A stretch of DNA of 64,000 nucleotides from the NCBI RefSeq assembly GCF_009649175.1, contig NZ_WJPO01000009.1, positions 41,118-105,117 on the forward strand, read 5' to 3'. Below the pieces are notes generated by a model. It did not search any database. It was not told the origin of the DNA and saw nothing but the letters and a program-made list of their open reading frames with translations. The DNA comes from Rhodovulum strictum. GTDB lineage: Bacteria > Pseudomonadota > Alphaproteobacteria > Rhodobacterales > Rhodobacteraceae. Of the stretch, positions 26,636 to 35,395 are shown piece after piece (positions within the stretch are counted from its first letter, which is position 1; each line of letters starts with the position of its first letter). Both the position numbers and the translations under genes were made by a program.

Positions 26636-27391
26636 CTAGCCCCGGATCAGCCGGAACGCCGCCGAGGCACCCCAGCCCGCCGCGATGGCAATGGCCAGCG
26701 AGAGGATGCCGTAGAGCAGCGGTTGCTCGTGGGCCAGCAGGTAGGTCCAGCGTTCCAGCCCCACCTTGCGCACCGCGATCACGGTCTCGAAGGCGTCGAT
26801 CACCTCACCCTCGCGGGTCAGGAAGATGCGCGTCTGGTAGTCGCCTTCGGTCAGGTTCGCGGGCAAGGCGACCGAGGTGCGGAACAGCGTGTCCTCGGTC
26901 AGCGACACCTCGCCCGGCAGCACCTGGTAAAGCCCGTTGCTGCTGCGGATGCGGATCAGCGCCTCGACGAAGCTTTCGGCATCCGCGGCCTGGGCGGCGG
27001 TGCCGACCGCCCGGATCGCCCGCGGGATCGAGACCTTGTGGCGCAGATCCTCGGTCTGCGACAGCGCCTCGGACAGCGGCGCGGTACTGGCCACGGCGTA
27101 GAAACTGGGGGCGGCGTCGATCTCGACCGCTTCGGTATTGACCCAGATGCCCAGCCGCCGGGCCTTGCGCCGGACGGTGACGGGGCCAGAGGGGCCCGCG
27201 ACGGTGACGACGACATGCAGCGCGCCCTCGGGCAGCGGCGCCTCGCGCCGGACCGCGCCGAAGATCAGGATTTCGGACCCCGAAAAACTCGTGGTGATCG
27301 CGACATGGGTCTGGCTGAGCCCGGCCACCACCCGTTCGGCCCGCGCGGGCAGCGCGGCCATCAGGCAGAGCAGAAGCAGGATCAGCCGCAT
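26636..27391 (-). CDS. TIGR02186-family membrane-anchored protein
   Basis: 251 residues. Cleavable-looking signal (MRLILLLLCLMAALPARAER), a periplasmic beta-rich domain starting VVAGLSQTHVAITTSFSGSE with LPEGALHVVVTVAGPSGPV, and one C-terminal helix (LLYGILSLAIAIAAGWGASA). This architecture matches the TIGR02186 family, which habitually follows a TauE/SafE exporter gene, as here (1-base TGATG overlap). It probably partners the exporter; the mechanism is unknown. Confidence 0.85.
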   Translation of the reverse strand: MRLILLLLCLMAALPARAERVVAGLSQTHVAITTSFSGSEILIFGAVRREAPLPEGALHVVVTVAGPSGPVTVRRKARRLGIWVNTEAVEIDAAPSFYAVASTAPLSEALSQTEDLRHKVSIPRAIRAVGTAAQAADAESFVEALIRIRSSNGLYQVLPGEVSLTEDTLFRTSVALPANLTEGDYQTRIFLTREGEVIDAFETVIAVRKVGLERWTYLLAHEQPLLYGILSLAIAIAAGWGASAAFRLIRG

Positions 27392-28305
27392 CAGAACCTC
27401 CCCACCGAAAGCGAGTAGATCTCGGCCGGTTCCAGCAGCAGATCGAGCGCCAGCTTGCCGCAGACCGCCAGCACCAGCAGCGCCAGCAGGATGCGCAACT
27501 GTTCGGCCTTCATCCCGACCCCGATCCGCGCACCGACCTGCGCCCCGATCACGCCGCCGATCAGCAGCAGAAGCGCCAGCCCCAGATCGACGGTGAAATT
27601 CGTCGTGGCATGCAGAAGCGTGGCAAAGGCGGTGACGAAGATGATCTGAAAGAGCGAGGTGCCGACCACGACCTTGGTGGGCATCCCCAGCAGATAGATC
27701 ATCGCGGGCACCATGATGAAGCCGCCGCCCACCCCCATGATCGCCGCCAGTATGCCGACCAGCGCGCCCACCGCCAAGGGTGGGATGACCGAGATGTAAA
27801 GCCCCGAGGTGCGGAACTTCATCTTGAAGGGCAGGGCGTGGATCCATGTCCGCTGACGGCGCCTTGGCGCGGTCTTGCCGCTGCGCAACCGGCGGATCGC
27901 GCGCAGGCTTTCGACGAACATCAGCGCGCCGATGATGCCTAGGAAAACGACATAGCAGAGCTTGACCAGCAGATCGACCTGACCCATCTGGCGCAGCATG
28001 TTGAAGATGGCGATGCCGATCCCGGCGCCGACCAGCCCGCCGATCATCAACACCGTGCCCATCCGGAAATCGACCGTCTTGCGCCGGACATGGGCCAGAA
28101 CGCCGGAAAAGGACGAGGCGACGATCTGCGCGGCCTCGGTCGCGACGGCCACCGCGGGCGGGATGCCGATGAAGAACAGAAGTGGCGTCATCAGGAAGCC
28201 GCCGCCGATCCCGAACATCCCCGACAGCACGCCGACCAGCCCGCCCATTCCCAACAACAGGAAGGCGTTCACGGAAACCTCGGCGATGGGCAGGTAGATC
28301 GTCAT
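27391..28305 (-). CDS. TauE/SafE-family anion exporter
   Basis: 304 residues, eight or so hydrophobic segments in two homologous halves, each opening with a Gly-rich signature: GMGGLVGVLSGMFGIGGGFL and GALVGILAAIMGVGGGFIMV. Family members export sulfite, sulfoacetate or related anions. It forms an operon with the TIGR02186 gene. No sulfur-oxidation genes are in the window to narrow the substrate. Confidence 0.88.
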   Translation of the reverse strand: MTIYLPIAEVSVNAFLLLGMGGLVGVLSGMFGIGGGFLMTPLLFFIGIPPAVAVATEAAQIVASSFSGVLAHVRRKTVDFRMGTVLMIGGLVGAGIGIAIFNMLRQMGQVDLLVKLCYVVFLGIIGALMFVESLRAIRRLRSGKTAPRRRQRTWIHALPFKMKFRTSGLYISVIPPLAVGALVGILAAIMGVGGGFIMVPAMIYLLGMPTKVVVGTSLFQIIFVTAFATLLHATTNFTVDLGLALLLLIGGVIGAQVGARIGVGMKAEQLRILLALLVLAVCGKLALDLLLEPAEIYSLSVGRF

Positions 28306-28351
28306 GTATCGTCCCTAAAGCCTGTCGCCCCCGCCTGGCAAGGTTATCGCC

Positions 28352-29317
28352 TTACCGCTCCTTTACATAGGGCTCGCCCCCTGCACGCGGCGGGATCGCG
28401 CGCCCGACAAAGCCCGCAAGGATCACGACGGTCAGCACATAGGGCAGGGCGTCCATCACCTGCACGGGCACGACAACCCCGCCCAGGTCGATATTCTGAT
28501 AGCGCAGCGCGATCGCCTGCAGGAAACCGAACAGAAGCGTGGCCCCCAGCGCCTGCCAGGGCCGCCACTTGGCAAAGATCAGCGCGGCCAGCGCGATGAA
28601 GCCGCGCCCGGCGGTCATGTCCTTGACGAACCCTGCCTGTAGCGCGGTTGCAAGATAGGCGCCCGCGATGCCGCACAGCACGCCGCAGATCGCGACGGCG
28701 GCATAGCGCGTCGCGACCACCGAGACGCCTGCGGTATCCAGCGCCTCGGGGCTTTCGCCCACCGCGCGCAGGCGCAGCCCGAAGCGGGTGTGGTAAAGCA
28801 CCCACCAGCTCACCGGCACCAGCGCAAAGGCCAGATAGACCGGCAGCGTGTGGCCCGAGATCAGCTCGTGATAGATGGGGCCGAGGATCGGGACGGGTTG
28901 CAGGGTTTCGGCCAGCGGCAGGGTGATCGGCTCGAACCGCGCGGCGCCGATCAGCGAGGGCGTGCGCCCGCCCTGCGAAAACCAGGTCTGGGCGATGACC
29001 ACGGTCAGCCCGGCGGCCAGGAAATTGATCGCGACGCCCGAAATCAACTGGTTGCCGCGGAAACTGATCGAGGCCGCGCCATGGATCGCCGCCATCACCA
29101 GCGAGGCGGCGATGCCCGCACCAAGCCCCAGCCAGACAGACCCCGTCACCGCCGCCACCGCCGCCGAGAAGAAGGCCGAGGCCAGCATCTTGCCTTCGAG
29201 CCCGATATCGAAGATGCCCGCCCGTTCGGAAAACAGCCCGGCAAGGCAGGCCAGCAACAGGGGCGTGGCCAGCCGCACGGTCGAGTCGAGGATTTGCAGG
29301 ACGGTCGCGAAATCCAT
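28352..29317 (-). CDS. Nucleoside-type ABC importer, permease 2
   Basis: 321 residues of the BPD_transp_2 (RbsC/NupC-like) type with about eight to nine helices: LLLACLAGLFSERAGIFDIG (the conserved GIFDIGLEGKM block), FRGNQLISGVAINFLAAGLT and TAGRGFIALAALIFAKWRP. The start overlaps the previous permease as GTGATG; ATG 29317 is chosen and GTG 29320 is possible. Final gene of the bmp/ATPase/permease/permease operon. Family importers carry purine nucleosides or xanthosine-like compounds. Confidence 0.9.
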   Translation of the reverse strand: MDFATVLQILDSTVRLATPLLLACLAGLFSERAGIFDIGLEGKMLASAFFSAAVAAVTGSVWLGLGAGIAASLVMAAIHGAASISFRGNQLISGVAINFLAAGLTVVIAQTWFSQGGRTPSLIGAARFEPITLPLAETLQPVPILGPIYHELISGHTLPVYLAFALVPVSWWVLYHTRFGLRLRAVGESPEALDTAGVSVVATRYAAVAICGVLCGIAGAYLATALQAGFVKDMTAGRGFIALAALIFAKWRPWQALGATLLFGFLQAIALRYQNIDLGGVVVPVQVMDALPYVLTVVILAGFVGRAIPPRAGGEPYVKER

Positions 29318-30414
29318 CACGCCCGCCCCCGGCGCAGCGCAAGGAACAGCCGTTCCAGCGGCATCCGCACCATGTTGTCCAGCGCGCCGGTGAACAGGAT
29401 CACCAGCGCCTGGATCACCACGATCAGTTCGCGCGGGATATCGGTCCAGAGCGCCAGTTCAGCCCCGCCCTGATAGAGAAAGCCGAACAGAAGTGCGGCC
29501 AGGAACACGCCGAACGGGTGGCTGCGCCCCATAAGCGCGACCGCGATGCCGATGAAACCCGCCCCCTCGACCGCGTTCAGCACCAGCCGCTCGGCCTCGC
29601 CCATCACGTTGTTCACTGCCATCAGCCCTGCCAGCGCGCCCGAGATCAGCATCGCCGCCATGACGATGCGCACCGGCCGGATCCCGGCATAGATCGCGGC
29701 GGGTTCCGACTGGCCATAGGCGCGGATCTCGTAGCCCAGCCGCGTGCGCCAGACGATCAGCCAGACCAGCACACAGGCCGCAATCGCGATCAGGAAGGTG
29801 ATGTTGGCCGGCGCCGCGCGCGAGAACGCGATGCCGAAGGGGGCCAGCAGGTCATGCAGGCTGGGCAGATGCGTGCCCGACGGGAATTTCGCGGTCGCCG
29901 GGTCCATCGAACCGATGGGCCGCATCACGTTCACCAGCAGGTAGTTCAGCACCGCCGCGGCGATGAAATTGAACATGATGGTGGTGATGACGATATGGCT
30001 GCCGCGCGTGGCCTGTAGCCAGGCCGGAACCGCCGCCCAGGCCGCGCCGAACAGCGCCGCGCCCAGCGCCGCGGCAGGCAGCGCCAATGCCCAATGCGGC
30101 CAGGGCAGGGACAGGCAGATCAGCGCGACGCCAAGCCCCCCCAGCATCGCCTGCCCCTCGCCCCCGATATTGAACAGCCGCGCCTGGAACGCGACGGCGA
30201 CGGCCAGCCCGGTAAAGATGAAATTCGTCGCGTAGTAAAGCGTGTAGCCCCAGGCATAGGTCGACCCCAGCGCGCCCGAGACCATCATCCGCACCGCCGC
30301 CACCGGATCCTCGCCGATGGCCAGGATCACAAGCGCCGACAGCCCAAAGGCCAGCACCAGGCTGACCAGCGGGATCAGCACCAGATCGGCCCATTTCGGC
30401 ATCGCATCGCGCAT
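29317..30414 (-). CDS. Nucleoside-type ABC importer, permease 1
   Basis: 365 residues, longer permease of the pair: ALVILAIGEDPVAAVRMMVS, GLAVAVAFQARLFNIGGEGQ with AMLGGLG, then GEAERLVLNAVEGAGFIGIA and VALMGRSHPFGVFLAALLFG. The FNIGGEGQ block is the signature contact region with the ATPase. It overlaps both neighbours (TGATG with the ATPase; GTGATG with permease 2), so the four genes are one transcript. Confidence 0.9.
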   Translation of the reverse strand: MRDAMPKWADLVLIPLVSLVLAFGLSALVILAIGEDPVAAVRMMVSGALGSTYAWGYTLYYATNFIFTGLAVAVAFQARLFNIGGEGQAMLGGLGVALICLSLPWPHWALALPAAALGAALFGAAWAAVPAWLQATRGSHIVITTIMFNFIAAAVLNYLLVNVMRPIGSMDPATAKFPSGTHLPSLHDLLAPFGIAFSRAAPANITFLIAIAACVLVWLIVWRTRLGYEIRAYGQSEPAAIYAGIRPVRIVMAAMLISGALAGLMAVNNVMGEAERLVLNAVEGAGFIGIAVALMGRSHPFGVFLAALLFGFLYQGGAELALWTDIPRELIVVIQALVILFTGALDNMVRMPLERLFLALRRGRA

Positions 30415-31964
30415 CAGGCCGCCTTTCCCCGCATGCCAGCCATCATCAGGCCAAGATCCTTCTCGTCGGTCTCCTCGGGCCGCCGCTCGCCCATGATCCG
30501 GCCGTCGAACATCACCGCGATGCGGTCGGACAGCGACAGGATCTCGTCCAGTTCGACACTGACCAGCAGGATCGCGGCGCCCGCGTCGCGCAGTGCGATC
30601 AGGCGCTGGTGGATGAACTCGATCGCGCCGATATCGACGCCGCGGGTGGGCTGGCCAACGATCAGCAGCGCGGGATTGCGCTCGATCTCGCGGGCCAGGA
30701 CGATCTTCTGCTGGTTGCCGCCCGAAAAGCTGCGCGCGGGCAGGTCGGGGTCGGGCGGGCGCACGTCGAAGCGGGCCATCCGCTCGGCGGTCATCGCGCG
30801 GATCGCGGCATTGTCCATCAGCGCGCGGTTGCGCTGGCAGGCCGGGTCGTGGTGATAGCCGAAGATCATGTTCTCCCAGGCCAGGAATTCCATGACCAGC
30901 CCCTCGCGCTGGCGATCCTCGGGAACATGGGCGATGCCCGCCGCGCGCCGGGACTGGCCCGCATCGCGCGCGGCAAGGTCGATTTCCCGCCCCTCGATCC
31001 GCACGGTTCCGCTGCCGCGTAACGTGCCGCCCAGCACGCCCAGAAGCTGCGACTGCCCGTTGCCCGCGACCCCGGCGATGCCCAGGATCTCGCCCGCCCG
31101 CACCGACAGCGACACGCCCCTGAGCCGCTCGACCCCGTCGATATCGGTCACGCGCAGGTTCTCGACCGCCAGAACCGTGCGTCCTGGTGCGGCCGGTTTC
31201 TTGTCCATATGCAACAGCACCTTGCGGCCGACCATCAGTTCCGCAAGCTCGCCGGGGCTGGTCTGCGCGGTCTCAAGCGTCGCCACCATCTGCCCGCGGC
31301 GCATGACGGAAACCGTGTCGGTGATCGCCATGATCTCGCGCAGCTTGTGGGTGATCAGGATGATGGTCTTGCCCTGGGACTTGAGGTTTTCCAATATCCG
31401 GAACAGGTGATCGGCCTCGGCCGGGGTCAGCACGCCTGTCGGTTCGTCCAGGATCAGGATATCGGCCTGCCGGTACAGCGCCTTGAGGATTTCGACCCGC
31501 TGCTTCATGCCGACGCCCAGATCCTCGATCCGTGCATCGGGGTCGACATGCAATTCGTAATCCTCGGCCAGCCGCTTCAACGCGCCACGCGCCCGGGCAA
31601 GCGAGGGGCGCAGAAGCCGGCCGTCCTCGACCCCCAGGATCACGTTTTCCAGAACGCTGAAGGGCTCGACCAGCTTGAAATGCTGAAACACCATGCCGAT
31701 GCCCGCACGGATCGCGGCCTGGCTGTCGGAGATCTGGTTTGGCTGTCCACCGATGCGGATCTCGCCCGCATCGGCCTTGTAGAAGCCGTAAAGGATCGAC
31801 ATCAGCGTGGACTTGCCCGCGCCGTTCTCGCCCACGATGCCGTGGATCGTGCCGGGCATCACTGTCAGCGAGATGTCGCGGTTCGCCTGCACCGGGCCGA
31901 ACGCCTTGGAGATGCCGCGCAACTCGATGGCGGGGACGCGCTGCCCCCCGGCCGCCCCCGCCAT
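30414..31964 (-). CDS. Nucleoside-type ABC importer, duplicated ATP-binding subunit
   Basis: 516 residues with two ABC domains. Domain 1: Walker A GENGAGKSTL, Walker B ILILDEPTGVLTP, with a non-standard signature region LGVGMKQRVEILKALY. Domain 2: degenerate Walker A GVAGNGQSQL, signature SFSGGNQQKIVLAREI, and Walker B LLIVGQPTRGVDIG where the usual DEPT is GQPT. This asymmetry (one strong, one degenerate site) is normal for the RbsA/NupA/YufO family. Confidence 0.92.
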   Translation of the reverse strand: MAGAAGGQRVPAIELRGISKAFGPVQANRDISLTVMPGTIHGIVGENGAGKSTLMSILYGFYKADAGEIRIGGQPNQISDSQAAIRAGIGMVFQHFKLVEPFSVLENVILGVEDGRLLRPSLARARGALKRLAEDYELHVDPDARIEDLGVGMKQRVEILKALYRQADILILDEPTGVLTPAEADHLFRILENLKSQGKTIILITHKLREIMAITDTVSVMRRGQMVATLETAQTSPGELAELMVGRKVLLHMDKKPAAPGRTVLAVENLRVTDIDGVERLRGVSLSVRAGEILGIAGVAGNGQSQLLGVLGGTLRGSGTVRIEGREIDLAARDAGQSRRAAGIAHVPEDRQREGLVMEFLAWENMIFGYHHDPACQRNRALMDNAAIRAMTAERMARFDVRPPDPDLPARSFSGGNQQKIVLAREIERNPALLIVGQPTRGVDIGAIEFIHQRLIALRDAGAAILLVSVELDEILSLSDRIAVMFDGRIMGERRPEETDEKDLGLMMAGMRGKAA

Positions 31965-31969
31965 GCCGG

Positions 31970-32959
31970 TTACTTCACCGGGCAGGCGTTGTCGGTCATG
32001 TAGTCATGCACGGCCAGATCGCCCGAGACGATCCGCGCCTTGGCCTCCTCGACCGCGGCGATCATCTCGGCGCTCACCAGATCCTTGTTGTGCTCGTCCA
32101 GCGCATAGCCCACGCCGTCTTCGGCAAGGCCGAGGACGAAATAGCCGGTTTCCAGATCGGCCCCCGCGGTGAATGCCTCGTAGACCGCCAGATCGACCCG
32201 CTTGATCATCGAGGTCAGCACCTGACCGGGATGCAGGTGGTTCTGGTTGCTGTCCACGCCGATCGACAGGATCCCCTGATCGGCCGCGGTCTGAAGCACG
32301 CCCACCCCGGTCGAGCCCGCGGCGGCATAGATCACGTCGGCCCCCTGCGCGATCTGCGCGCGGGCCAGTTCGCCGCCCTTGACCGGATCGGCCCAGGCGG
32401 CGGGCGTGGTACCGGTCATGTTCTGGATCACGGTCGCGTCCGGGTTCACCGCCTTGACCCCCTGGGCATAGCCGCAGGCGAATTTGCGGATCAGCGGAAT
32501 GTCCATGCCGCCGACAAAGCCCACAGTGCCGGATTTCGAGGCCATGGCGGCCATCATGCCCACCAGATAGCTGCCCTCATGCTCGGAATACTCGATGGCG
32601 CGCACATTCGGGGCATCGACGCGGGTATCGATGATCTGGAATGTCGTGTCGGGATAATCGGCCGCAACCTCCTCCAGCACCGAGCCGAAGGCAAAGCCCG
32701 CCATCACGATCGGGTTCAGACCGGCCTCGGCAAAGCGGCGCAGGGCCTGCTGGCGCTGGGCCTCGGATTGCAGTTCGATCTCGCGATAGCTGCCGCCGGT
32801 CTCGGCCTTCCAGCGTTCCGCCCCGTTGAAGGCCGCCTCGTTGAACGACTTGTCGAACTTGCCGCCCAGATCATAGATCAGCGCCGGTTCGGCCAGCGCA
32901 GCCCCCGCGCACAGGGCCAGCGCAGCGGTCGCGCCAAGGGCTTTATGAAACAGCGTCAT
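31970..32959 (-). CDS. BMP-family nucleoside-binding protein
   Basis: 329 residues. Signal peptide MTLFHKALGATAALALCAGAALA without lipobox cysteine, then the BMP/PnrA-like periplasmic binding fold: ALIYDLGGKFDKSFNEAAFN, GFAFGSVLEEVAADYPDTTF, TVGFVGGMDIPLIRKFACGY and AAGSTGVGVLQTAADQGILS. It delivers nucleosides to the ABC importer encoded directly downstream. The start is chosen at the signal peptide; an upstream in-frame ATG adds 15 residues that would spoil it. Confidence 0.92.
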   Translation of the reverse strand: MTLFHKALGATAALALCAGAALAEPALIYDLGGKFDKSFNEAAFNGAERWKAETGGSYREIELQSEAQRQQALRRFAEAGLNPIVMAGFAFGSVLEEVAADYPDTTFQIIDTRVDAPNVRAIEYSEHEGSYLVGMMAAMASKSGTVGFVGGMDIPLIRKFACGYAQGVKAVNPDATVIQNMTGTTPAAWADPVKGGELARAQIAQGADVIYAAAGSTGVGVLQTAADQGILSIGVDSNQNHLHPGQVLTSMIKRVDLAVYEAFTAGADLETGYFVLGLAEDGVGYALDEHNKDLVSAEMIAAVEEAKARIVSGDLAVHDYMTDNACPVK

Positions 32960-33011
32960 CGAAATCACTCCCGGTTGGTTGGCGGACAGGGCAGGGGGCC
33001 GCATTGACCTG

Positions 33012-33041
33012 ATTTAGCGACGAGCCCCGACAGGGCGTCAA
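33012..33041 (-). promoter_or_regulatory. Putative promoter of the nucleoside importer operon
   Basis: Minus-strand TTGACG (33036-33041) and CTAAAT (33012-33017) with an 18-base spacer, about 53 bases before the binding-protein start codon. No riboswitch-like fold was recognised in the leader. Confidence 0.4.
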
Positions 33042-33054
33042 CCGGTTTCTGGCC

Positions 33055-33471
33055 TCAGCTCTCCAGCGCCCGGGTCAGGATCAGTGCGTCGATGCGGCTG
33101 CCATCGGGGGCGGTGCAATAGCCCGGCCTGCGGCCTGCCTCGGCATAGCCCGCCGCCTGATAGAGGGCGCGCGCGGCCGCATTGTCCAGCGCGACCTCCA
33201 GAAAGGCATGGCTCGCCCCGCGCGCCTGCGCCTCGGCTTCGAACCGGGCGATCAGGCTGCGGCCAAGACCCCGGCGCCGGGCCTCGGGAGGGACCGCAAT
33301 CGTCAGCAATTCTGCCTCGCCCGCGATGGCACGGCCCAGGGCGAAACCTGACTCCTCCGTCACCAGAAAGACACCGGGGCCGGGCAGCAGCGCCGCGAAT
33401 TCGGCCGCCGACCAGGGTCGGGGATGAGTGAAGCACAGCGCATGCAGCGCTGCCAGCGCCTCGGGCGTCAC
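33055..33471 (-). CDS. rimI: Ribosomal-protein-alanine N-acetyltransferase RimI (GNAT)
   Basis: 138 residues. GNAT fold with the acetyl-CoA loop VPPEARRRGLGRSLIARFEA and the C-terminal LEVALDNAAARALYQAAGYA EAGRRPGYC region; RimI acetylates the N-terminus of ribosomal protein bS18, and in several bacteria neighbours tsaB as here. The start is GTG overlapping the tsaB stop (GTGA), a deduced translational coupling. The homologous N-terminus (ALAALHALCFTHPRPWSAAE) agrees with this start. Confidence 0.9.
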   Translation of the reverse strand: MTPEALAALHALCFTHPRPWSAAEFAALLPGPGVFLVTEESGFALGRAIAGEAELLTIAVPPEARRRGLGRSLIARFEAEAQARGASHAFLEVALDNAAARALYQAAGYAEAGRRPGYCTAPDGSRIDALILTRALES

Positions 33472-34079
33472 GGCAGGATCACCGGCGGGGGATCGGCGGG
33501 GGGCGCGGCATCGGCGGGCCGCAGGTAAAGCGGCGCGGGCCGGGGCAGGTTCTGGCCCAGCCGCGCGGCGGCGATCCGCGCGATCCGGGGCGCGATGCCG
33601 TCGAAACCGCCCGGCCCGATCCGCCGCGCCCCCGGCGGCAGCGCATCCGCGATATCCTCGGGCGCAACCTGGCGGGGTGGGGCCAGCGCCGTGCCATCGG
33701 CCAGCGGCTGAAGATAGACCGTCCCGCGCGGACCGGGCAGCGCCACCAGCACCGGCCCCGCCTCGCCCTCGGCCATCGCCTCGAAGCCCGAAACCCCGAC
33801 CGCAGGCACCGAAAGCCCCAGCGCCAGCCCGCGCGCGGCCGCAACGGCAATACGGATCCCGGTGAAATTGCCCGGACCGATGCCAACCCCGATCCCATCC
33901 AGCGCGTCCCAGCCCAGCCCGGCCTCGGCCAGCACCCCTTGCAGCAGCGGCATCAGCCGCTCGGCCTGCCCCCGACCCATTTCCTCGTGCCGCTCGGCGA
34001 CGATCCGGCCCGTGCAGAGCAAAGCGGCCGCGCAATGCGCGGCCGATGTGTCGAAGGCCAGGACCGTGGGGGCGTCCAT
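33468..34079 (-). CDS. tsaB: tRNA t6A biosynthesis protein TsaB
   Basis: 203 residues. TsaB pairs with TsaD to form threonylcarbamoyladenosine at A37 of ANN-decoding tRNAs. ASKHA-type N-terminus TVLAFDTSAAHCAAALLCTG, then GIGVGIGPGNFTGIRIAVAA and ARGLALGLSVPAVGVSGFEA are diagnostic. Starts at ATG 34079 (TGATG with nfu) or GTG 34082. Confidence 0.93.
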   Translation of the reverse strand: MDAPTVLAFDTSAAHCAAALLCTGRIVAERHEEMGRGQAERLMPLLQGVLAEAGLGWDALDGIGVGIGPGNFTGIRIAVAAARGLALGLSVPAVGVSGFEAMAEGEAGPVLVALPGPRGTVYLQPLADGTALAPPRQVAPEDIADALPPGARRIGPGGFDGIAPRIARIAAARLGQNLPRPAPLYLRPADAAPPADPPPVILP

Positions 34080-34648
34080 CACACCTCTTCGGTGACCGGG
34101 CGCACCTCGGTAACCTCGGGGATATAGTGACGCAGCAGGTTCTCGATGCCCATTTTAAGCGTCAGCGTCGAGGACGGGCAACCCGCACAGGCGCCCTGCA
34201 TGTGCAGATAGACCACCCCCCGCTCGAAGCCGTGAAAGGTGATGTCGCCACCATCCTGGGCTACCGCAGGACGCACGCGGGTATCGAGCAACTGCTTGAT
34301 CTGGTTCACGATATCGGCATCCGGTCCGTCATGCGCGGCATGCGCCTCGGCCGCCGCGCCGATGATCGCGGGCTGGCCCGACTGGACATGCTCCATGATC
34401 GCGCCCAGGATCGCGGGCTTGATGTGGTCCCACTCGACCCCGTCCGTCTTGGTCACGGTGACGAAATCAAGCCCCATGAACACGGCGCGCACGCCCGCGA
34501 CCGAGAAGATGCGCCGCGCCAGCGGCGAGCGGTCGGCCCCCTCGGCCTCGGGCGAGGGGAAATCGGCGGTTCCCGCCTCAAGCACGGCCTGACCGGGCAG
34601 GAATTTCAGCGTGGCCGGGTTCGGGGTGGATTCGGTCTGGATGAACAT
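34079..34648 (-). CDS. NifU-family Fe-S carrier (Nfu type)
   Basis: 189 residues. N-terminal Nfu_N domain (MFIQTESTPNPATLKFLPGQ) and C-terminal NifU domain (VRPAVAQDGGDITFHGFERG) with the cluster-binding motif GACAGCPSS (C154, C157). It carries Fe-S clusters to client enzymes and contributes to repair under stress. It is the first gene of nfu-tsaB-rimI. Confidence 0.93.
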   Translation of the reverse strand: MFIQTESTPNPATLKFLPGQAVLEAGTADFPSPEAEGADRSPLARRIFSVAGVRAVFMGLDFVTVTKTDGVEWDHIKPAILGAIMEHVQSGQPAIIGAAAEAHAAHDGPDADIVNQIKQLLDTRVRPAVAQDGGDITFHGFERGVVYLHMQGACAGCPSSTLTLKMGIENLLRHYIPEVTEVRPVTEEV

Positions 34649-34724
34649 GAAAACGGTCCTCGGATCAGAGGTGGGATATGCGCTCGCTCGGGCGCTGTGT
34701 CAAGTTTGCAACGATTCCAGAGGC

Positions 34725-35180
34725 TCAGCACACCGCCTCCAGCCCCTCCTTCGACAGTCCGCCGGGAACGATGGTCATCGGCACCGGCAGCATGCCCGCG
34801 CTTTTCGTCAGTTGCGTCACCAGGGGCCCCGGCCCCTTCTTGTCGGTGCCCGCACCCAGTACCAGAACGCCGATCCGGGGATCGTCGCGGATCTGGGCCA
34901 GGATCTCGGGCACCGGCTCGCCCTCGCGGATCACCAGTTCCGGATCGACCCCCTGCCGGTCACGCATCCACTTGGCAAAGACCTCGAAATGCGCCTCGAT
35001 CCGCTCACGCGCCTCCTCGCGCATGATCTCGCCCACACCGATCCAGTGATTGTATTCCTCGGGCGGGATCACCGACAGGATCTGCACCCCGCCCCCGGTC
35101 CGCGCCGCGCGCAACGCGGCAAAGCGCATCGCGTTCAGGCATTCGCGCGTGTCGTCGAGGATCACGAGGAACTTGCGCAT
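34725..35180 (-). CDS. Universal stress protein (UspA family)
   Basis: 151 residues. UspA fold: MRKFLVILDDTRECLNAMRF start strand, ILSVIPPEEYNHWIG and a late VLVLGAGTDKKGPGPLVTQL segment in place of the ATP-binding GSRGxGxxxxxxxGS loop, so nucleotide binding is uncertain. The start is the MRKFLV methionine, where the first beta-strand of the family begins. Single gene upstream of nfu on the same strand. Confidence 0.85.
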   Translation of the reverse strand: MRKFLVILDDTRECLNAMRFAALRAARTGGGVQILSVIPPEEYNHWIGVGEIMREEARERIEAHFEVFAKWMRDRQGVDPELVIREGEPVPEILAQIRDDPRIGVLVLGAGTDKKGPGPLVTQLTKSAGMLPVPMTIVPGGLSKEGLEAVC

Positions 35181-35279
35181 CCGCGCCCTCCAGGGAAATC
35201 GCGCCCCAGAATGACCGAGCCGCGCCGCGCTGGCAATCCCGCGCAACCGCACCGGCGCCGCCCCCGAATACCTCCGGAT

Positions 35280-35301
35280 TTCTTCTTGGTCAAAATACCC
35301 C
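35280..35301 (-). repeat. Dispersed motif, copy d
   Basis: The minus strand reads GGGGTATTTTGACCAAGAAG followed by AA, downstream of the aminotransferase gene. Confidence 0.65.
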
Positions 35302-35311
35302 CGCCGGAGGC

Positions 35312-35370
35312 GCGCGGCCGCAAGGCCGCGCCACCCCCAACCCCGGACAAGCGGGGCTTCAGCGCCCCGC
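35312..35370 (-). terminator. GC-rich hairpins after the aminotransferase gene
   Basis: GCGCGGCC-GCAA-GGCCGCGC (35312-35331) is a perfect 8-bp stem, and a GCGGGGC/GCCCCGC stem follows at about 35350-35370. They fill the space between the universal stress gene and the aminotransferase stop. No T-run; probable transcript-end structure combined with motif copy d. Confidence 0.45.
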
Positions 35371-35395
35371 GCCGGCCGGGGGCGGGAGTGCCCCC